64,000 bases of DNA from Chrysomallon squamiferum (GCA_012295275.1 CM022672.1:19797394-19861393); one strand, 5' to 3'. Positions 1-13,436 are shown, counted from the first letter of the stretch. A program made the numbers and translations. Notes: generated by a model from the letters alone, not told the origin.

Positions 1-220
1 AAATAATTATATCAGACCAGCTGGTCTGCAGTGGAATTTGCAAATAGGAACATAAAAACAAACTCACTGAAAGGTTTCTGCTGCAAAGTGCAGTATATAT
101 TTTATATGCAATTAGTAATTTAATTAGACTGAATCTGAAAAAAGAACTCTGCATACTGTTCATGAAATATTAGGTAAGTCACATTTTAGTACTGTGTCTG
201 TGTTTCTGTCTATCTGTCTG

Positions 221-314
<94 letters not shown>

Positions 315-415
315 TCCCTCGTTCTCTTTAGCTATGTATGTTTTTCTCTGTGTCTCTCGATTAGTTTATTTATTTGTACATATATATATTATTACTTATC
401 TACATTTATCTCAGG

Positions 416-446
<31 letters not shown>

Positions 447-2118
447 AAGCTTCCTAATATTTAATATATTATTAAGAATATAATAAAAGTAAAATTCTGT
501 GTTTGTAATGTACACGGTTTTGTTGTGTATATACTGTTTATCTTTGGGCACATCATATTTTACAAAAGAAAATAAACCTAACAAGTGTGCTAGAAACAGA
601 TACCACACACACACACACACACAAAAAACAAGTTATAATTACACCATTATCAAAAACAGCCAAAAAATCATTATCTTTATAATCATTCTCTACAGAGGCC
701 CATAAAAAAATCAATCACAAAATAAATTACGGTGAAATTGCTTCTGGCTTTTTCCTTTTCTTTCTTCTTTCTTTTTTTTTTTTTTTTTTGAACTTTAATA
801 ATAAGAAATACAAATTTCTTTTTTAATTTTTTGAAAAACCCTCTTGTAAAATACTTTTCATAATTCCAGTTTTTCTCGATTTTCAGAAAAACTATAATTG
901 TCCTAGAATTAATTACGTGTCTTCAATCACTACTAGGTTCATCTGAAGACGTGCTAGAAATTATTGTCAGAACAACCGAACAAATTCAGGATTACAAAAA
1001 CGTAGGAAGTGCTTGTATGGGAAAATTTAAAAAAAAAAAAAAAACGTTCTGAATTAGATGCAAAACTGTATGCAGCTATTAATATAATGTCTATCCAGAT
1101 TGGAAATTCGACTATAAAGCGACAGGCCGTGTAAGAAAGAGAAGAGGGTAACAAAAACCCCCCAAATTACCATCTAGAAAATCGACTTTCTTGCTATAAC
1201 AATGGTAAAGATAAAAAAAAACTCATCTTTTCACGCTCATGTCTTGTACGAGTTGTCCAGAATGCCACTGACACGCAGATAGGGGGAGAAAAAATGTTAG
1301 ATATTTAATCATTCTTTTACCCCGAAAAATCTGTTTAGAATAATCACTCAAAATGAATATTTTCACGTCAGTATGAAGCACGGGGTAAGGTAGGGAATGC
1401 GGTTTAATATTAATATTTTTTTTGTTGTTGTTGTTGTTTAAATATTGAAATGTAAATAACTATTTTAGCATCCATTTTATTGAAGGTGTTTTCTCCCTTA
1501 TTTAATTCAATTTAATTCAAGATTATTAAATTTAAAAGATAATTTTTTTTTTTTTATTTGATTATTTACGACTGTTTATTGTTAAAAAAAATAGTTTAAA
1601 ATTAAATTGTGTTTTTGTTTATTTATTTTTATTTTTTATTTAACTAATGAAATATAAATCAGTGTAATGCATGTATATTGCTGGATTTTTTCTCCATTAT
1701 TCAGTTTTTCGATTTAGTTTAACATTTCTAGTAGTATTGGGCCTATTATTTTTATTATTATTTTTTTTTAAATATTGTAACATAAACATATTTAGATATT
1801 ATCGACATCTCTTTGTGAATTTTTTATGTATTAAATTTATTTGATTTACTAATGTGTATGCTTGTGTATATATCAATATATGAATATCTGTGTTTGTGTG
1901 GTGTGTGTGTGTATATTGATTATATTTGAATATGTGTATTTGTTTCTTTGTGTGCTTGTTTATATTTGTGAGTACCTTTGTATGTTTGTACGTGTCTAAT
2001 TTACACAAATATGCGATGTCACACTTTGACTAACATAATTACAGACCTTTCGTATGTTTAAAAATAATAATAATGAAATTTCGTTATTTAACTTAGAAAA
2101 TAATCCTTATTAGATGAG

Positions 2119-2158
<40 letters not shown>

Positions 2159-2340
2159 GGAACCAGTTGAAAAATGAAATTTTGTTTATTGATTTGTACT
2201 CGTCTTGACGTAAGTAATGTGTAATTTAAAACATGGAAGACTAAGCGTCTTGCTCTTACATTATCCCATAATTCAGTTTCAAAAATTCTTATTAAAATAT
2301 CAGATGTTTATCTATTTCAAAAATTGATAACTTAATACTT
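1..2340. other. Intergenic or intronic AT-rich DNA
   Basis: No credible gene is seen. The stretch holds a (CT)n array at 224-316, a TA run at 416-442, a short CA run at 604-623, and poly-T tracts at 771-789 and 2127-2154. The remainder is AT-rich sequence without recognisable exons. Short open frames here are translations of the simple repeats. Confidence 0.6.
224..316 (+). repeat. (CT)n microsatellite
   Basis: An almost pure CT dinucleotide run of about 77 bp is followed by a few TATC units. In translation it gives meaningless Leu-Ser repeats. Confidence 0.95.
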
Positions 2341-2545
2341 GTATCATCATCATCATCATTAGCAGCAGCAGCAACAGCAACAACCATATTACAACAATAA
2401 TTATCATCATCATTATTATCAGCATAATAATAATGATGATGTTGGTGATAATGATGATGATAATAATAATAATAATAATAATAATAATTGTTATCATCAT
2501 CATTATCATTACCGTTGTCGTCATCATCATCATCATCACCATCAT
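2341..2545. repeat. Compound trinucleotide repeat (ATC/AAT/AGC)
   Basis: Interleaved ATC, AAT and AGC/AAC triplets form a mosaic microsatellite that sits directly before the 15-bp minisatellite. Poly-Met, poly-Ile and poly-Leu frames arise from it. Confidence 0.85.
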
Positions 2546-2615
2546 AACAGAGAACTTATTAGAAGAGCAATGGTAAAAATTATCTCTAATTAGTTACGCC
2601 TAACAAACCAGTACC

Positions 2616-3292
2616 GACTACAACGCTGCTGACTACAACTCCCCTGACTACAACGCAGCTGACTACAAAATGCTGACTACAACACCGCTGACTACAAAAG
2701 TGCTGACTACAACATCGCTGACTACAAAATGCTGACTACAAAAGTGCACTACAACAATAGCTCACAAAATGCGCTGCTGAAACAACGCTGCTGAAACAAC
2801 GCCACAAAAGTGACTACAACACACTACAACGCTGCCGACTACAACACTGCCGACTACAACGCTGCCGAAACAACGCTGCCGACTACAACCCTGAAACAAC
2901 GCCACCGACTACAACACTGCCGACTACAACACTACAACACTGCCGACTACAACGCTGCTGAAACAACGCTGCTGAAACAACGCCCGACTGACTACAACAC
3001 TGCCGACTACAACGCTGCCGACTACAACGCTGCCGACTACAACCCTGCCGACTACAACCCTGCCGACTACAACGCTGCCGACTACAACCCTGCCGACTAC
3101 AACGCTGCTGACTACAACGCTGCCGAATACAACGCCACCGACTACAACGCAGCTGACTACAACGCTGCCGACTACAACGCTGCTGACTACAACACTGCTG
3201 ACTACAACGCTGCTGACTACAACGCTGCTGACTACAACGCCGCTGACTACAACACCGCTGACTAAAAAAGTGCTGACTACAAAAGTGCTGAC
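2616..3292 (+). repeat. 15-bp minisatellite, unit GACTACAACGCTGCC
   Basis: About 45 units of a 15-bp motif are visible. The left part (2616-2990) is irregular, with deleted units such as GAAACAACGCT. From about 2990 to 3265 the register is strict. Because 15 is a multiple of three, the plus strand reads as an Asp-Tyr-Asn-Ala-Ala repeat for about 150 codons. The frame ends where an array unit mutates TAC to TAA. There is no convincing start context, splice site or non-repetitive flank, so I treat it as satellite DNA rather than a gene. Confidence 0.9.
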
Positions 3293-3299
3293 CCTAAAA

Positions 3300-4585
3300 T
3301 ACTTAACGTGAATTACTTTTAATTTTCAAGAATCGAATAATGGGAACAGGCAATCACATTTGTTTTCCCAGACACATGACATTTGAGAAACAGTAACAGT
3401 CCAAATATATGGATTAGAATCACGTCAGACGTCTATGTAAACAAACTTGCTTCAGTGAAACTGTATTTGATAAATTACTTTTTATCTCTATTTAGTTTGT
3501 TATTTCTTACTTTACACACTTACTTTGTGTTTCAGACAAGTTTGATGGAATAACTCGTCAGTTGATAAATTTGTGTGCAAAGGCTTCATTTAAATCCCAT
3601 ACCATATTTATTTGCTTTGGGCAGGAGTCTCATATTAAGTAGATCTACATGTCTGTCAGTGTGAGTGTATCTCTCCTTCCTGTATGTGTGTGTGTCTGTC
3701 TGTTTGTGTCTGTGTCTGTTTTATCACACGATAATTTTTATTTCCTTCCCATAAACGTAGCAATATTAATTTTTGAAAATATTTCCATAAAATTTTAATA
3801 ATATTGTTGAAACATCTCTAATTATAACAACAGCAAAAAAAAAAAAAAAAAAATATTTAATTATTTAGTTAGTTATTTGTTTGTTTGTTTGTTTGTTTGT
3901 TTGGTTGGTTGGTTGGTTATTTTATTTATTTATTTATTTATTTACTTACTTACTTGTTTGTTTGTTTGTTTTTTTATTGTTTATTATATATTCTTTTATT
4001 TTTTTTATTTTTTTTGTCTTTATTATTTATTTTTGATTGATTTGTTTATTTGTTTATTCATTCATTCATTCATTTTTTTGGCTTAGCTTTTTTTTTCTTC
4101 TTCTTCTTGATGCTATTACCAGCTACTCTGAAAAAGGTTACTTATAAATATTCAAAAACAAACTCTATGATTAGATCATATTTGTTACTAAAATTGTTAT
4201 AAGGCTGACATTAAAGATAGCAATTCAGAAACGAGAACAAATCAAAGAAAGAAAAAAAAAAAGGTGATGAAAAATAAATCAAATAATAAAAATTGACTTT
4301 CCGCCAAGGTGCATGTCGTAAAACATCGTTACGACGACGGCAGCCACAGAGTCGCACATTTTTCTATTTGCACAAACCGTAAGAAATCGCATTTTCTGGT
4401 CACGAAAGTCGTGAATGAAGCCATCGTGGTGATGGAGCTCACTGGAGGTGGACGAGAGAAAAAAAAAAATAATTTAATCTGAGACACGGGAACAGAGAAA
4501 TACGAATATGATTAATTCGAGATTTGTTCGACTCGTGTGTCCAGTCAGTTAAAAGAAAAGAGAAAATTTCACAACCGCGGGTTTT

Positions 4586-4626
<41 letters not shown>

Positions 4627-5674
4627 GTCTTAGCTTTATTTCCCTGATGTGTTATTGGAAATGAAAAGTGAAATTAAAACTCCCTAACATTGTCAGTTGT
4701 ATTTAGCTTTGTTTCTTGCTTTTTTTAAAATTTTCTTTTTTTTTTTTTTTTGGTTTTTTTAATTAGTTTTCCTTCTTATTATTCCTTATTATATTCCTTT
4801 TTTTCACATTTGTCTTCATTATCTTCTCGAGTGTGTATGTGTGCATGTATATGTGTGTGTGTGTTGTATGTATGTGTTGTGTGTCTATGTGTGTGTGTCT
4901 GTCTCATTCTCGTTCTAACCACAAATTCCACACACAATCATTTATTTTAAGGGAGAGAAACAAATGGTTTAACAAAATAAATATTAAAATGTTATGGAAA
5001 CAGCTACTGGATTGTTTTTCTTCTTTCACGTTCATTAACATGAATAATTATCACATGCAGTATATACAGCCAATGTTAAAAAAAAAAAAAAAAATTATGA
5101 AATATTTTTAAAGCTTTTTTTAAAAATTAATGAGTAATACATTCCAACTCAAAAACGAGTCATGAATGCTCTTGCAAATTTCCGAACACAGGCTAGAGAA
5201 TTAGCATTTTAATGACAAAAACTGAATTATAAAATTGTAAAAAGTTCTTAAAATCTGGGACGATATACGATGAATTGTATTTATATACATGCCCAGTGAT
5301 GCTGCTCATTGGATGCAGTGAGGAGTGATGTTGCGACCTAACACGAGTCATGCCAGCTCTGTACCCAGAGCGTTGACGGTGTAAGTACAAATGGCATTAT
5401 TATTTAATAAACAAGTTCATCTCGTGCTTTTTCTTCTAGTTCAGTACGATCGTATTCGCTTCGTGTACTTCATAACCTGTCAGCTTCTTTTGACGTGCAC
5501 CAATTACTGCTTACATGATACTCTTGTAATAGAAGTTACACACACAACAGATCCATAACAGGCCATCACTGAACTATGGATGTACGAGAAAAAGAAAGCA
5601 TAATTGAAAATAAATGATTATTTGTCTGAATGATGGTTTCCTTTTGTTTACAGTGTTGCGTTGAACGCAACTTG

Positions 5675-5721
<47 letters not shown>

Positions 5722-6313
5722 TTAATTATTTTACTGTTGTAATTTGTACGCTGCTGAGATTGTCTGAAAAGGGACAGATTAGGTTGTGCTTACAGTACGA
5801 AATAATGATCTGCGCATTGCCTTCATATCCTCGAACACATGACAGCTACTGAATTGTGTTCTTGTCGGAAAATGTCGAGTTTGGATCCGAAATAGAAAAC
5901 CGTGCCGCGGTAATTCAAACTCGGCGAAGATAGATTGGAAGTTTTGTAAAAGTTGTCGTGTCTGTTGTAACCACAGAAGTAACGTGTACTCCGTGACTTG
6001 GCTTTTCAAACACCAAACTATTTACTTTATTGTCGTCTTGCCAGCAATGTCGATTTTAGGATAAGAAAAAGGAAAACTGTAGAGTGAATGGATTTGAATG
6101 GAGCTAAAATAGATGGATCAATGATACGTTGATTTATAATATGAACGACTGGTACTAAATCATTTATCAGGCTGATTGTCTAGTTTGTGTTTGTTTGTTC
6201 ATTATTGTTGTTTTTACACTTCTTTTTTTTTTTTTTTTTTTTTTTCTCGTTTTCTGAAAACAATTTTACATTTAAAGATCAGATTATAATTATTTGGTGG
6301 TTAATAATAATAA

Positions 6314-6344
<31 letters not shown>

Positions 6345-7040
6345 AAAAGATTGGAAAGGAACGAATTACAGAGAGATTAAAAAAAAAAAAAAAAATCATA
6401 GAACCCAACCTAAGAAAGTAAAATTTATGATATACTTATTTCGGGATTATTTTTTATTTAACTTCCCCTTGATGGTAGTAAAACTTTAACTTGTAGTTAT
6501 TTCGCTACTGTTATTGATTTCACTTCCCTTTGGTCATTAGCCTCTTACTATATTCGTTTTTTATTCTAAATTAAACAAAATTCCTTTACCAATAACCTCA
6601 AACAACAAATCTTTAAGATTATGCCATTTTAATGCGTGGAAATTCACCTCAACGCTCTGTAGTTTTATTCCGCAGGTTTCTGTTAAAGGAATTCGCATCT
6701 GGAATGTGTTTTGCTGCACAGTTTGTGTAGAATTATTGCACCCATCCTCTGATTTTTATTGCTTTCTGGCAGTGCTGGATGGAAGACACACGGAAACAAG
6801 ACATTAGTGTAAAGTAATCTTAACACAACGCATCACGCAGGCCGTTTGTCTAAACGTAATGTCTGTAGAAGCGGAAAGACGCCTGTGAACATTCAAATGA
6901 GACGTACAGATAGTTACACTCGTCTTTCTGCGATTTAGAGTGTCTTACAGAATAAACAAATTATCATTTTATTGCTGTTATAATATTAATTCGTATACGA
7001 AAAAGAACTGAAATGACTAATATAAAATGATACTGGATCG
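3300..7040. other. Intergenic or intronic DNA with homopolymers and tetranucleotides
   Basis: The stretch contains a TTTG/GGTT/ATTT tetranucleotide mosaic (3878-4080), poly-T at 4588-4625, a GT-rich patch at 4830-4900, poly-A at 5681-5717, poly-T at 6224-6245 and an AAAT run at 6304-6345. Two patches (5290-5400 and 5760-6050) are nearer 45% GC and end in GTAAG-type donor-like sequences: plus strand near 5380, minus strand near 5790. Neither encodes anything I recognise. Confidence 0.5.
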
Positions 7041-7114
7041 ACTGTTACAAAGAAAGGCATATGCGTATACATGTACATATTTTAGAATTTGAATATTCTC
7101 TGTTAAATGTATGT

Positions 7115-7242
7115 TTAATTAGTCTTTGCACGTAGGCAAAATTCAGGAACGCATGAGGACAAAGTCCAATCACGACCTCACAAAACACGTCAGATGCCGC
7201 TGACGTCACTCGAACGTATGGCACCCATTCACCCGCACACCG
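7115..7242 (-). mobile_element. SINE-like dispersed repeat, copy A
   Basis: This copy shares a core with 14619-14800 and 24380-24500. The shared parts are a GGAACGC block, GACAAAGTCCARTCACGACC, a CTCACAAA block and a CAGATGCCGCTGAC-type block. On the minus strand a CGTTCGAGT motif resembles the B box of RNA polymerase III promoters, which suggests a tRNA-derived SINE in antisense. A GTAT/GCAT microsatellite follows at 7243-7345. The repeat relationship is directly visible; the SINE identity is inference. Confidence 0.6.
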
Positions 7243-7345
7243 AATGTATATATGCATGAATGTATGTTTTGTAGGTATGTACGTATGCACGTATGTATCC
7301 ATGTATGCATGTATGCATGTATGCATGGATGCATATATATGTATT
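7243..7345. repeat. (GTAT/GCAT)n microsatellite abutting SINE-like copy A
   Basis: Degenerate GTAT and GCAT tetranucleotides start directly where the SINE-like core ends. The other two copies have the same arrangement. Confidence 0.8.
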
Positions 7346-7854
7346 ATTCCGCAAATATGAGTGTGCTTTTCCTTATTTCTCTATAGCTACACTTATTTAC
7401 ACAAGGAGTTTTGTGCGCAAATCAGACTTAAACGGATTCTACCATTTTATCATATCCTTATTTGTATAAATCATGATCACATATTTAAAATGCTCACTGA
7501 TAAAGTATGGAACAAAAAAAAAAAAAAAGTCGTAAAATATGGTAAAAGAAAGAAAGAGACAGCAAAGAAAAACCCGATCTACGAGGCGTAAAAACAACGC
7601 TATAAACTTTAGTTGGTATGTCGAGTTAGCTTAATGTAGCAATACACCAAAACTGGTCGTTCCAACACTGTTCCGACAGTTGCAGATGTTTTATTTCTAA
7701 GTAATTAGATAATACGTCAGCTTGGACAGACAGGATATGAGTGTTTGTGTTATTCGTTATAAAACGAATTTAGCTTTCTTTTTGTATTCACTGACAGTCT
7801 ACGTAATATATAGACGTTTTTTTTTGTTGTTTTTTTTTTATTTAGGTTTTCTTT

Positions 7855-7928
<74 letters not shown>

Positions 7929-8849
7929 GAAAAGAGAATTGTAGAAAGAAACAGCAGGCTGAATTTTTCAAGTTATAAATTATTTCCTTTAGAGATTAAT
8001 TAGCGACAGACATTTAATTATCAGGATATACTAACTATGACTTTAAATATGATGTATATTGTACTGTCAATACAAAGTTAATTATTATTTTGTTTTCAGT
8101 AGTTTAGACTTGGACATTGAAAATGTTTTTTCATTTGTTTGTTGTTGTTTTTTTTTTCTTTCTTTCTTCTAAACAATTTGTCTGTTACATTTTAAATATG
8201 TTTCAGTATATACATCTGCATACTATACAATTAAGTTCAATTCATCATGGTCTAAAGATAACAACAACAACAACAATAACAACAACGGCAACGGCATAAA
8301 TAAAACTCTAGCACCGAAAATGTCCGTCTCCACTTAAAGAAAACGTAAATAAAGCATCTGAATCAATTTCCGAATCCAAATCCATTCTCAGACAGGATTC
8401 AGAAAATGTGTGCTTGAACCCTGTTTAGCTGTAACGAGAAAATGACGTCAGCAGTTAAACACACTTCTCAGCTCGGTGCTTCTAAGTAAAATTATTGGGA
8501 GTATGACAAGGAGGCACTTTGCCTGTCGTCCTATTTGTCTACCGTCCATGTATTTTGTGAATTAAGCAAAGTAACATTCAGTAGTTAAAAACATCCAGCT
8601 GGAAATTTCTAAGAATGATGTTGATTTCTGAGTTAACACAGGAAACCTCTGCTGAAGGACGTTATGGGACTTCTTTTCATGAAACGTGATTTTAAAAAAA
8701 ATAAAAAATAAAATAAAATAAAAATAGAAAACTCAAAAAAAAAAAAAAAAAAAAAAAAGAAAGGGACAAAAAGAAAAATTGCTTTAGTTGTGACACTAAA
8801 AACTGAAAATATGTGTTTGTTTTGGGGTGTTTGTGTTTGTGTGTTTGTT

Positions 8850-8889
<40 letters not shown>

Positions 8890-9400
8890 CAAACGAACGA
8901 ATTAAGCAAAAATATATCGAACAAAGTCGGACATAAAGACAGAAAAACATACACATTCACACACGTATACATACATCCATGCACGCACATTCATTTTATT
9001 ATTATTATAATCATCATCATCATCATTATTATTATTATTATTATTATTAACGTTTGGTTGTCGTTGCTGTGATTGTAGTTGTCGTTTCATTAGCAATTAC
9101 AGTCTTATTAAATTTGTTCTATCTTTTTATTTATTTCTTTCATGTACTTGATATATGGAATTTTATTGATTTATCGTTGGAATGTCATAGTGTAATACAG
9201 AATTCATACATGATTCATTGTGTAGGAATCCATTCCATTCATAACAAGAAGTATTGCTTACACTGAAATCTATGCGTATTTTGATATTTATCTCTCTCTA
9301 AAAATAACAGTTCAAATTATCACCATTCACAGTATGAGGTATTTCAAATACCTTCCACGATCAATGTAATATACTATATTTAAATACAGTAATATATATA
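7346..9400. other. Repeat-rich DNA without recognisable genes
   Basis: The main features are a 69-bp poly-T tract at 7857-7925, an A-rich patch at 8694-8760, a (GT)n run at 8838-8886 and a TTA/ATC run at 8996-9050. The segment 8300-8680 is ordinary unique sequence. No exon could be supported. Confidence 0.5.
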
Positions 9401-9409
9401 TATATATAT

Positions 9410-9523
9410 ATAGTTATGAATTTATGACGATGACGATATTAATGATGGTGAGTTGATCTGTATGGTCATAGTGATAACAATATACCATTATTATTATCGT
9501 CATAGACATAAATTCATAACTAT
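9410..9523. repeat. Imperfect inverted repeat (39-nt arms, 36-nt loop)
   Basis: The left arm 9410-9448 pairs with the right arm 9485-9523. By eye there are about four mismatches in 39 positions. The arms begin ATAGTTATGAATTTATG and end CATAAATTCATAACTAT. A TA dinucleotide run lies immediately outside the left arm. No target-site duplication is evident. It could be a solo hairpin, a MITE remnant or a small foldback RNA locus. Confidence 0.75.
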
Positions 9524-9659
9524 GAAATACTGACAGTTAATACTATCAGAAACATGTATTTTGGATTACGTTTATCAATCGTACTTAAAATACACTTTTC
9601 ACGACGTTTTCAACACGTATATGTTGATAATTAACGTGTCAGTACTACTTTGATTTCAA

Positions 9660-10260
9660 AGACTGCCACGGCTGCGGATCGATCTCACAAATCTACGCTT
9701 TACCAGTTACACAGCACATAACTCATTCCGGTCCTACTGGGGGAATTTCTGGCTGTGGATACCAGCAGCACTCAGATAAGTTCTCGGGCAGCGAGGAGGT
9801 TAAACGCATTCCACTGCATTAATCAACCTGCAGAAGTCGTTTAAATTTTTACCATCAATATCTGATATCGCAACCAATATCCTATCTGAACGTAAGGCAG
9901 GGATATCTGTCAAGATTGGCCTTAACATCGATCGACGTCCCCTCTTGCGCGGTACGTCCGTACATCAGAGTTATTTTTGCTTGTCCGCCCGTGTTATCGA
10001 GTGATGCCTGTGTCGTTTCTGAAATATGGACGTTTCGCCCGAGTTGTAACTTTCGATTACGAAAAGGGAACTCGACAAGAAGGTCTAGTGGTAAACATTC
10101 AAAAGTCATTTCGTCATTTAATGCATCACTCACTGATCTGATGTTTGATCAAATGCTGGGCTTTGACCTCTCGGGGGGATTTTTTTCGGAGTATGTCAGA
10201 TTCCGCCGCAAGTTTAGTTCTGCTGGAGAGTTATTGAAGGACAATTAGTCTGTTTTGTGA
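9660..10260. other. GC-richer unique segment with open frames on both strands
   Basis: The segment stands out from its AT-rich surroundings. A minus-strand frame is open for about 90 codons (about 9882-10157) and a plus-strand frame for about 110 codons (9916-10248). The first in-frame ATG of the minus frame lies near 10109; the plus frame opens with TTG. Neither product is recognised. At 9675-9720 the minus strand has GATCGATCCGC, close to a Pol III B box, so part may be an old tRNA-derived repeat. It could also be an unrecognised exon or a decayed transposon. Confidence 0.3.
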
Positions 10261-10320
10261 ACGCGAAGAACAATGTTTACATATAGCTCTTTGTATTCTT
10301 ATTTATTATACCCGTGTGTG

Positions 10321-10475
10321 TTTGTGTCTGTCTGTCTATCTCTATCTATCTGTCTATCTATCTATCTAATCTATCTATCTGTCTATGTCTGTCTGTCTGT
10401 ATGTCTGTTTGTCTTCTATCTCTATCTCTCTATACATCTACCTGTCTACCAACCCATCCATCCATCCATCTATGT
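10321..10475 (+). repeat. (TCTA/TCTG)n microsatellite
   Basis: Tetranucleotides TCTA, TCTG and CCAT form a degenerate array. Confidence 0.85.
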
Positions 10476-10499
10476 GTTTGTGTATTCTGATACATAGTT

Positions 10500-13430
10500 T
10501 TTTGGGGGGTGGTTTACAGATACGGATTCATAATCTAGATGACAACATATCATTTTTATATCAGTGTTGCAATATTTTAATGATGTATCTTGATATTCGA
10601 CAAGCTTTAATAACTAAATTTAGCACTCATAGACCCCCATACATACCCACACCCACATACACACACATCCACAAGTACGATGATTCTCCGAACAAGAAAT
10701 CATACCAAGGACTGAGCTTATGATACAGCAGTCGTTATAAAGAAAACAGGCAAGAAACTGGAGATTAACGTATCAAAACGTTGTCTAATTTGCACCGGAA
10801 CGCCACCGTAGCTGACGTTCGATGTGGTCAGCAGCTTAAATTTAAATCCTTCGGAAGTTTCAGTGCAAAATTCTTTACGAAGCAACATTAAGAAAACTGT
10901 CATAGTCAATCATTTGTTCAGACTGTGCTGAAACGTATTGCGTCATTTGGAAAACAAGAAGATTTATTTTATTTTATTTTATTTTATTTTATTTCGTTTT
11001 GTTTTGCTTTGTTTGTTTGTTTCTGGATCCTGAATCATTAACTAACATTAATTGTAGCTCCTTTGATGTGATATGTTTTTTTTTTTTTTTTTGTAACTGA
11101 AAGATGATGATGCTTTGAAATAATTTTTTGTTTGTTTTGAAAATCAGTTTTTACAATCATGAAGTTCAAAGTAATTACTGTTTTAGCATCTTCGTTTGTG
11201 GCACAGAGGTTTTCTCAATTATTTCTCACAATTCTTACGAAACGAAACTTAATCATCTCACCGCTGAGATCATTTCTCGTTTGTCTGTGCCAAACTAATG
11301 TATTCATTCATCTGTTAAAATGAACCGAATTATATTGAATTTTTTTTTTAATGTAGGATAACCGCTAATTAATCATTTCACACATACAGACAAATGAACT
11401 CTCGAACACAGGACATAATTTCTGTATCAACACCTGCAGTTTTTAACTACATCGTATTAACAAGAAAGATGTTGTTGACCTACGTTGAAACATGCTGTAA
11501 TCACAACTTTTATTATACGGATAAGCCAGGTGTTTGCTCTTAGAAGCAATGACCCTTGTGACGACGTACATATTTACTATGGTTTCTTTTGATAAACAAA
11601 AGAGAACAAAAAAGTCAAGAACTCGAACCAAAATTCTTATTCACTTTCTTCCTCAATATCAAAGGGGTAAAAAAGAAAGGAGGAAATGTTTTATTAACGA
11701 GGCAGTTAAAGTTGTAATCTAACGTTCTATGGTGGTCATTCATATGATTAAAGGCCACAGAGATAATGAAAGAAAGCTCACCGACAGTTCGAACTGGGCT
11801 GGAGAATTTCAGATGAACCTTCTCATATGCAGAAAAGAACATATCTTGTCCTTTGATTAAAAAATAAAAGTCGCCAGCAGCTAGCGGAGCATGAAAAAGC
11901 CAAATGAGGGCAGCCAGGAGGATTGATCTTTTGACCAATAGCTGCGTCGGTTAGAGCTCTACTACCAAATTAGACTCAGACCACTTAAACACTGATTTCA
12001 GACATGTAACTATTTGATGACTCAGCGATGGATTCGAATGTGTGCTGCTTATTTCAGATATGAATAAAAGTATGAAACGCGGCAGCGCAGCTGAAAAATA
12101 CAATATTTAATTCAAAGGTTAAAGTATGGATCAATTACAGAATCTCATCTCGGATGTAGTAAATGAAACCTTTCAATGGTCATCTGACAAAGCCAATTTT
12201 CAGTGAGATTTCGATGCCTTGCAGTTGCTGTTTTCTTCCGCAGTCTCCTCGTAGAGGAATTACTGCCTGTTATGTGCACTGTTTTGTCAGGGATGACCAT
12301 CATGTTGGATTACAGATTTCGCTTTCCTTAATTTAAGCAACCTGACATCGTCTTAACGTTAAATGTGTCATTTGCTTCTATAATTAATCAGACTGAATCC
12401 GAGTATAACCATCGTTTCCAGTCAATAGTAATTATTAAGACCCCGAAGCAGTCAAATAGAAGTGTGTAAAATTAATGTTTTATTTATAAGATCCGCGTGA
12501 TATATTTAACAGTTATTCATTCAAATGCATAGTATTCAGTTCAACGTAAAATAATTGTAGGCAATAACAAATGATGTTCAGTATTAATGACGGCATGTAA
12601 TGTTGAGTTTCTTGCAGAACATTTACCTCTCTGTTAATATTCACGAAGTGCAAGTTCTACAGCAGAGAAGAGTCACCCTAGTACAAAATAATAATTCACT
12701 GCTGATGAGCAAGTTAGGGTCTGTGACAGGCCAGTCTTCCGCAGTTCGGTGGGATCTGTACGATAATTAATTGTTTGCTTCAGTTGATATGCTGCAAGAG
12801 ACATTATTTATAACTGATATCTTAGAACGTCTTAGGCTATAGATAGATAAAATCTGTCACCCTGGCCTCCTTCTGTAATATCTATATATATATATATATA
12901 AAAAATTCTTGCTTAAATTATGATGTTTGTTTATAATTAGAGTAAATATCTGAGATAGGCTGGAATACAATTCAGAGGTGGAATCAAAGTTAGAGTTACA
13001 CTGCAAAAAGGGTTACGGTTAAATCAGGGTTAGAAGCAATTAGGTAAAAGCCAGAAATATAATCCGGATAGGTCTTGCGATATTATAAAAAGTATTTTCA
13101 AAACATCCGACGCTTGGTTTTTCTTTTATTACAAATCCAATCCGCTTATGCATATTCCCATGTTCATATTACTCAGACATACTTACATGAACAGCGTTAG
13201 TTTACCATCGTGTTAAGTTGTATAAAATGTTGCATCATAAATTATTCTTGATATGTCATGGATTACGTCATGAGGGAAAACAAATTTCAGTTCAGTCGGT
13301 TAGAGTTACATTAATACTGTTGTTTGTTTAGATTTAGGTTACAGTTAGACTGGGATTAGAGGAATCTTGGCTTTACAACAAGGGGGCAAATAAGCTATCT
13401 TTCAGTTATTTCCATCATTATTTTTAAAGG
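10500..13430. other. Mostly unique AT-rich DNA
   Basis: This is one of the less repetitive stretches. It contains an ATTTT run at 10960-10995, a poly-T tract near 11079-11092 and a TA run at 12882-12900. Around 11940-11962 the plus strand resembles a tRNA D-arm (TAGCTGCGTCGGTTAGAGC). The nearest B-box-like sequence is about 85 bp away, so no tRNA is called. A minus-strand frame at 11615-11938 begins at TTG and is not recognised. Confidence 0.45.
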
Positions 13431-13436
13431 AACAAT

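Noticed and set aside
220-483. Leu-Ser repeat reading frame; the same applies to all CT/AG-derived frames (28.5, 30.7, 38.6, 47.6, 50.6, 51.5, 52.5 and 58.3 kb)
   Set aside because: These are translations of dinucleotide arrays with no non-repetitive coding flank.
5779-6009. 76-codon minus-strand frame next to a GTAAGC donor-like site
   Set aside because: The start is TTG, no acceptor is evident and no family is recognised.
7045-7326. 93-codon minus-strand frame
   Set aside because: It is a chance frame through SINE-like copy A and its CATA tail; the equivalent frame in copy B is broken.
11935-12035. Possible tRNA (D-arm-like TAGCTGCGTCGGTTAGAGC and a later GATTCGAATG)
   Set aside because: The spacing of about 85 bp is too long for a tRNA, and no acceptor-stem pairing is visible.
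12960-13080. Interstitial telomere-like GGGTTA/GGTTAG motifs
   Set aside because: The motifs are scattered and irregular, with no run of TTAGGG units.
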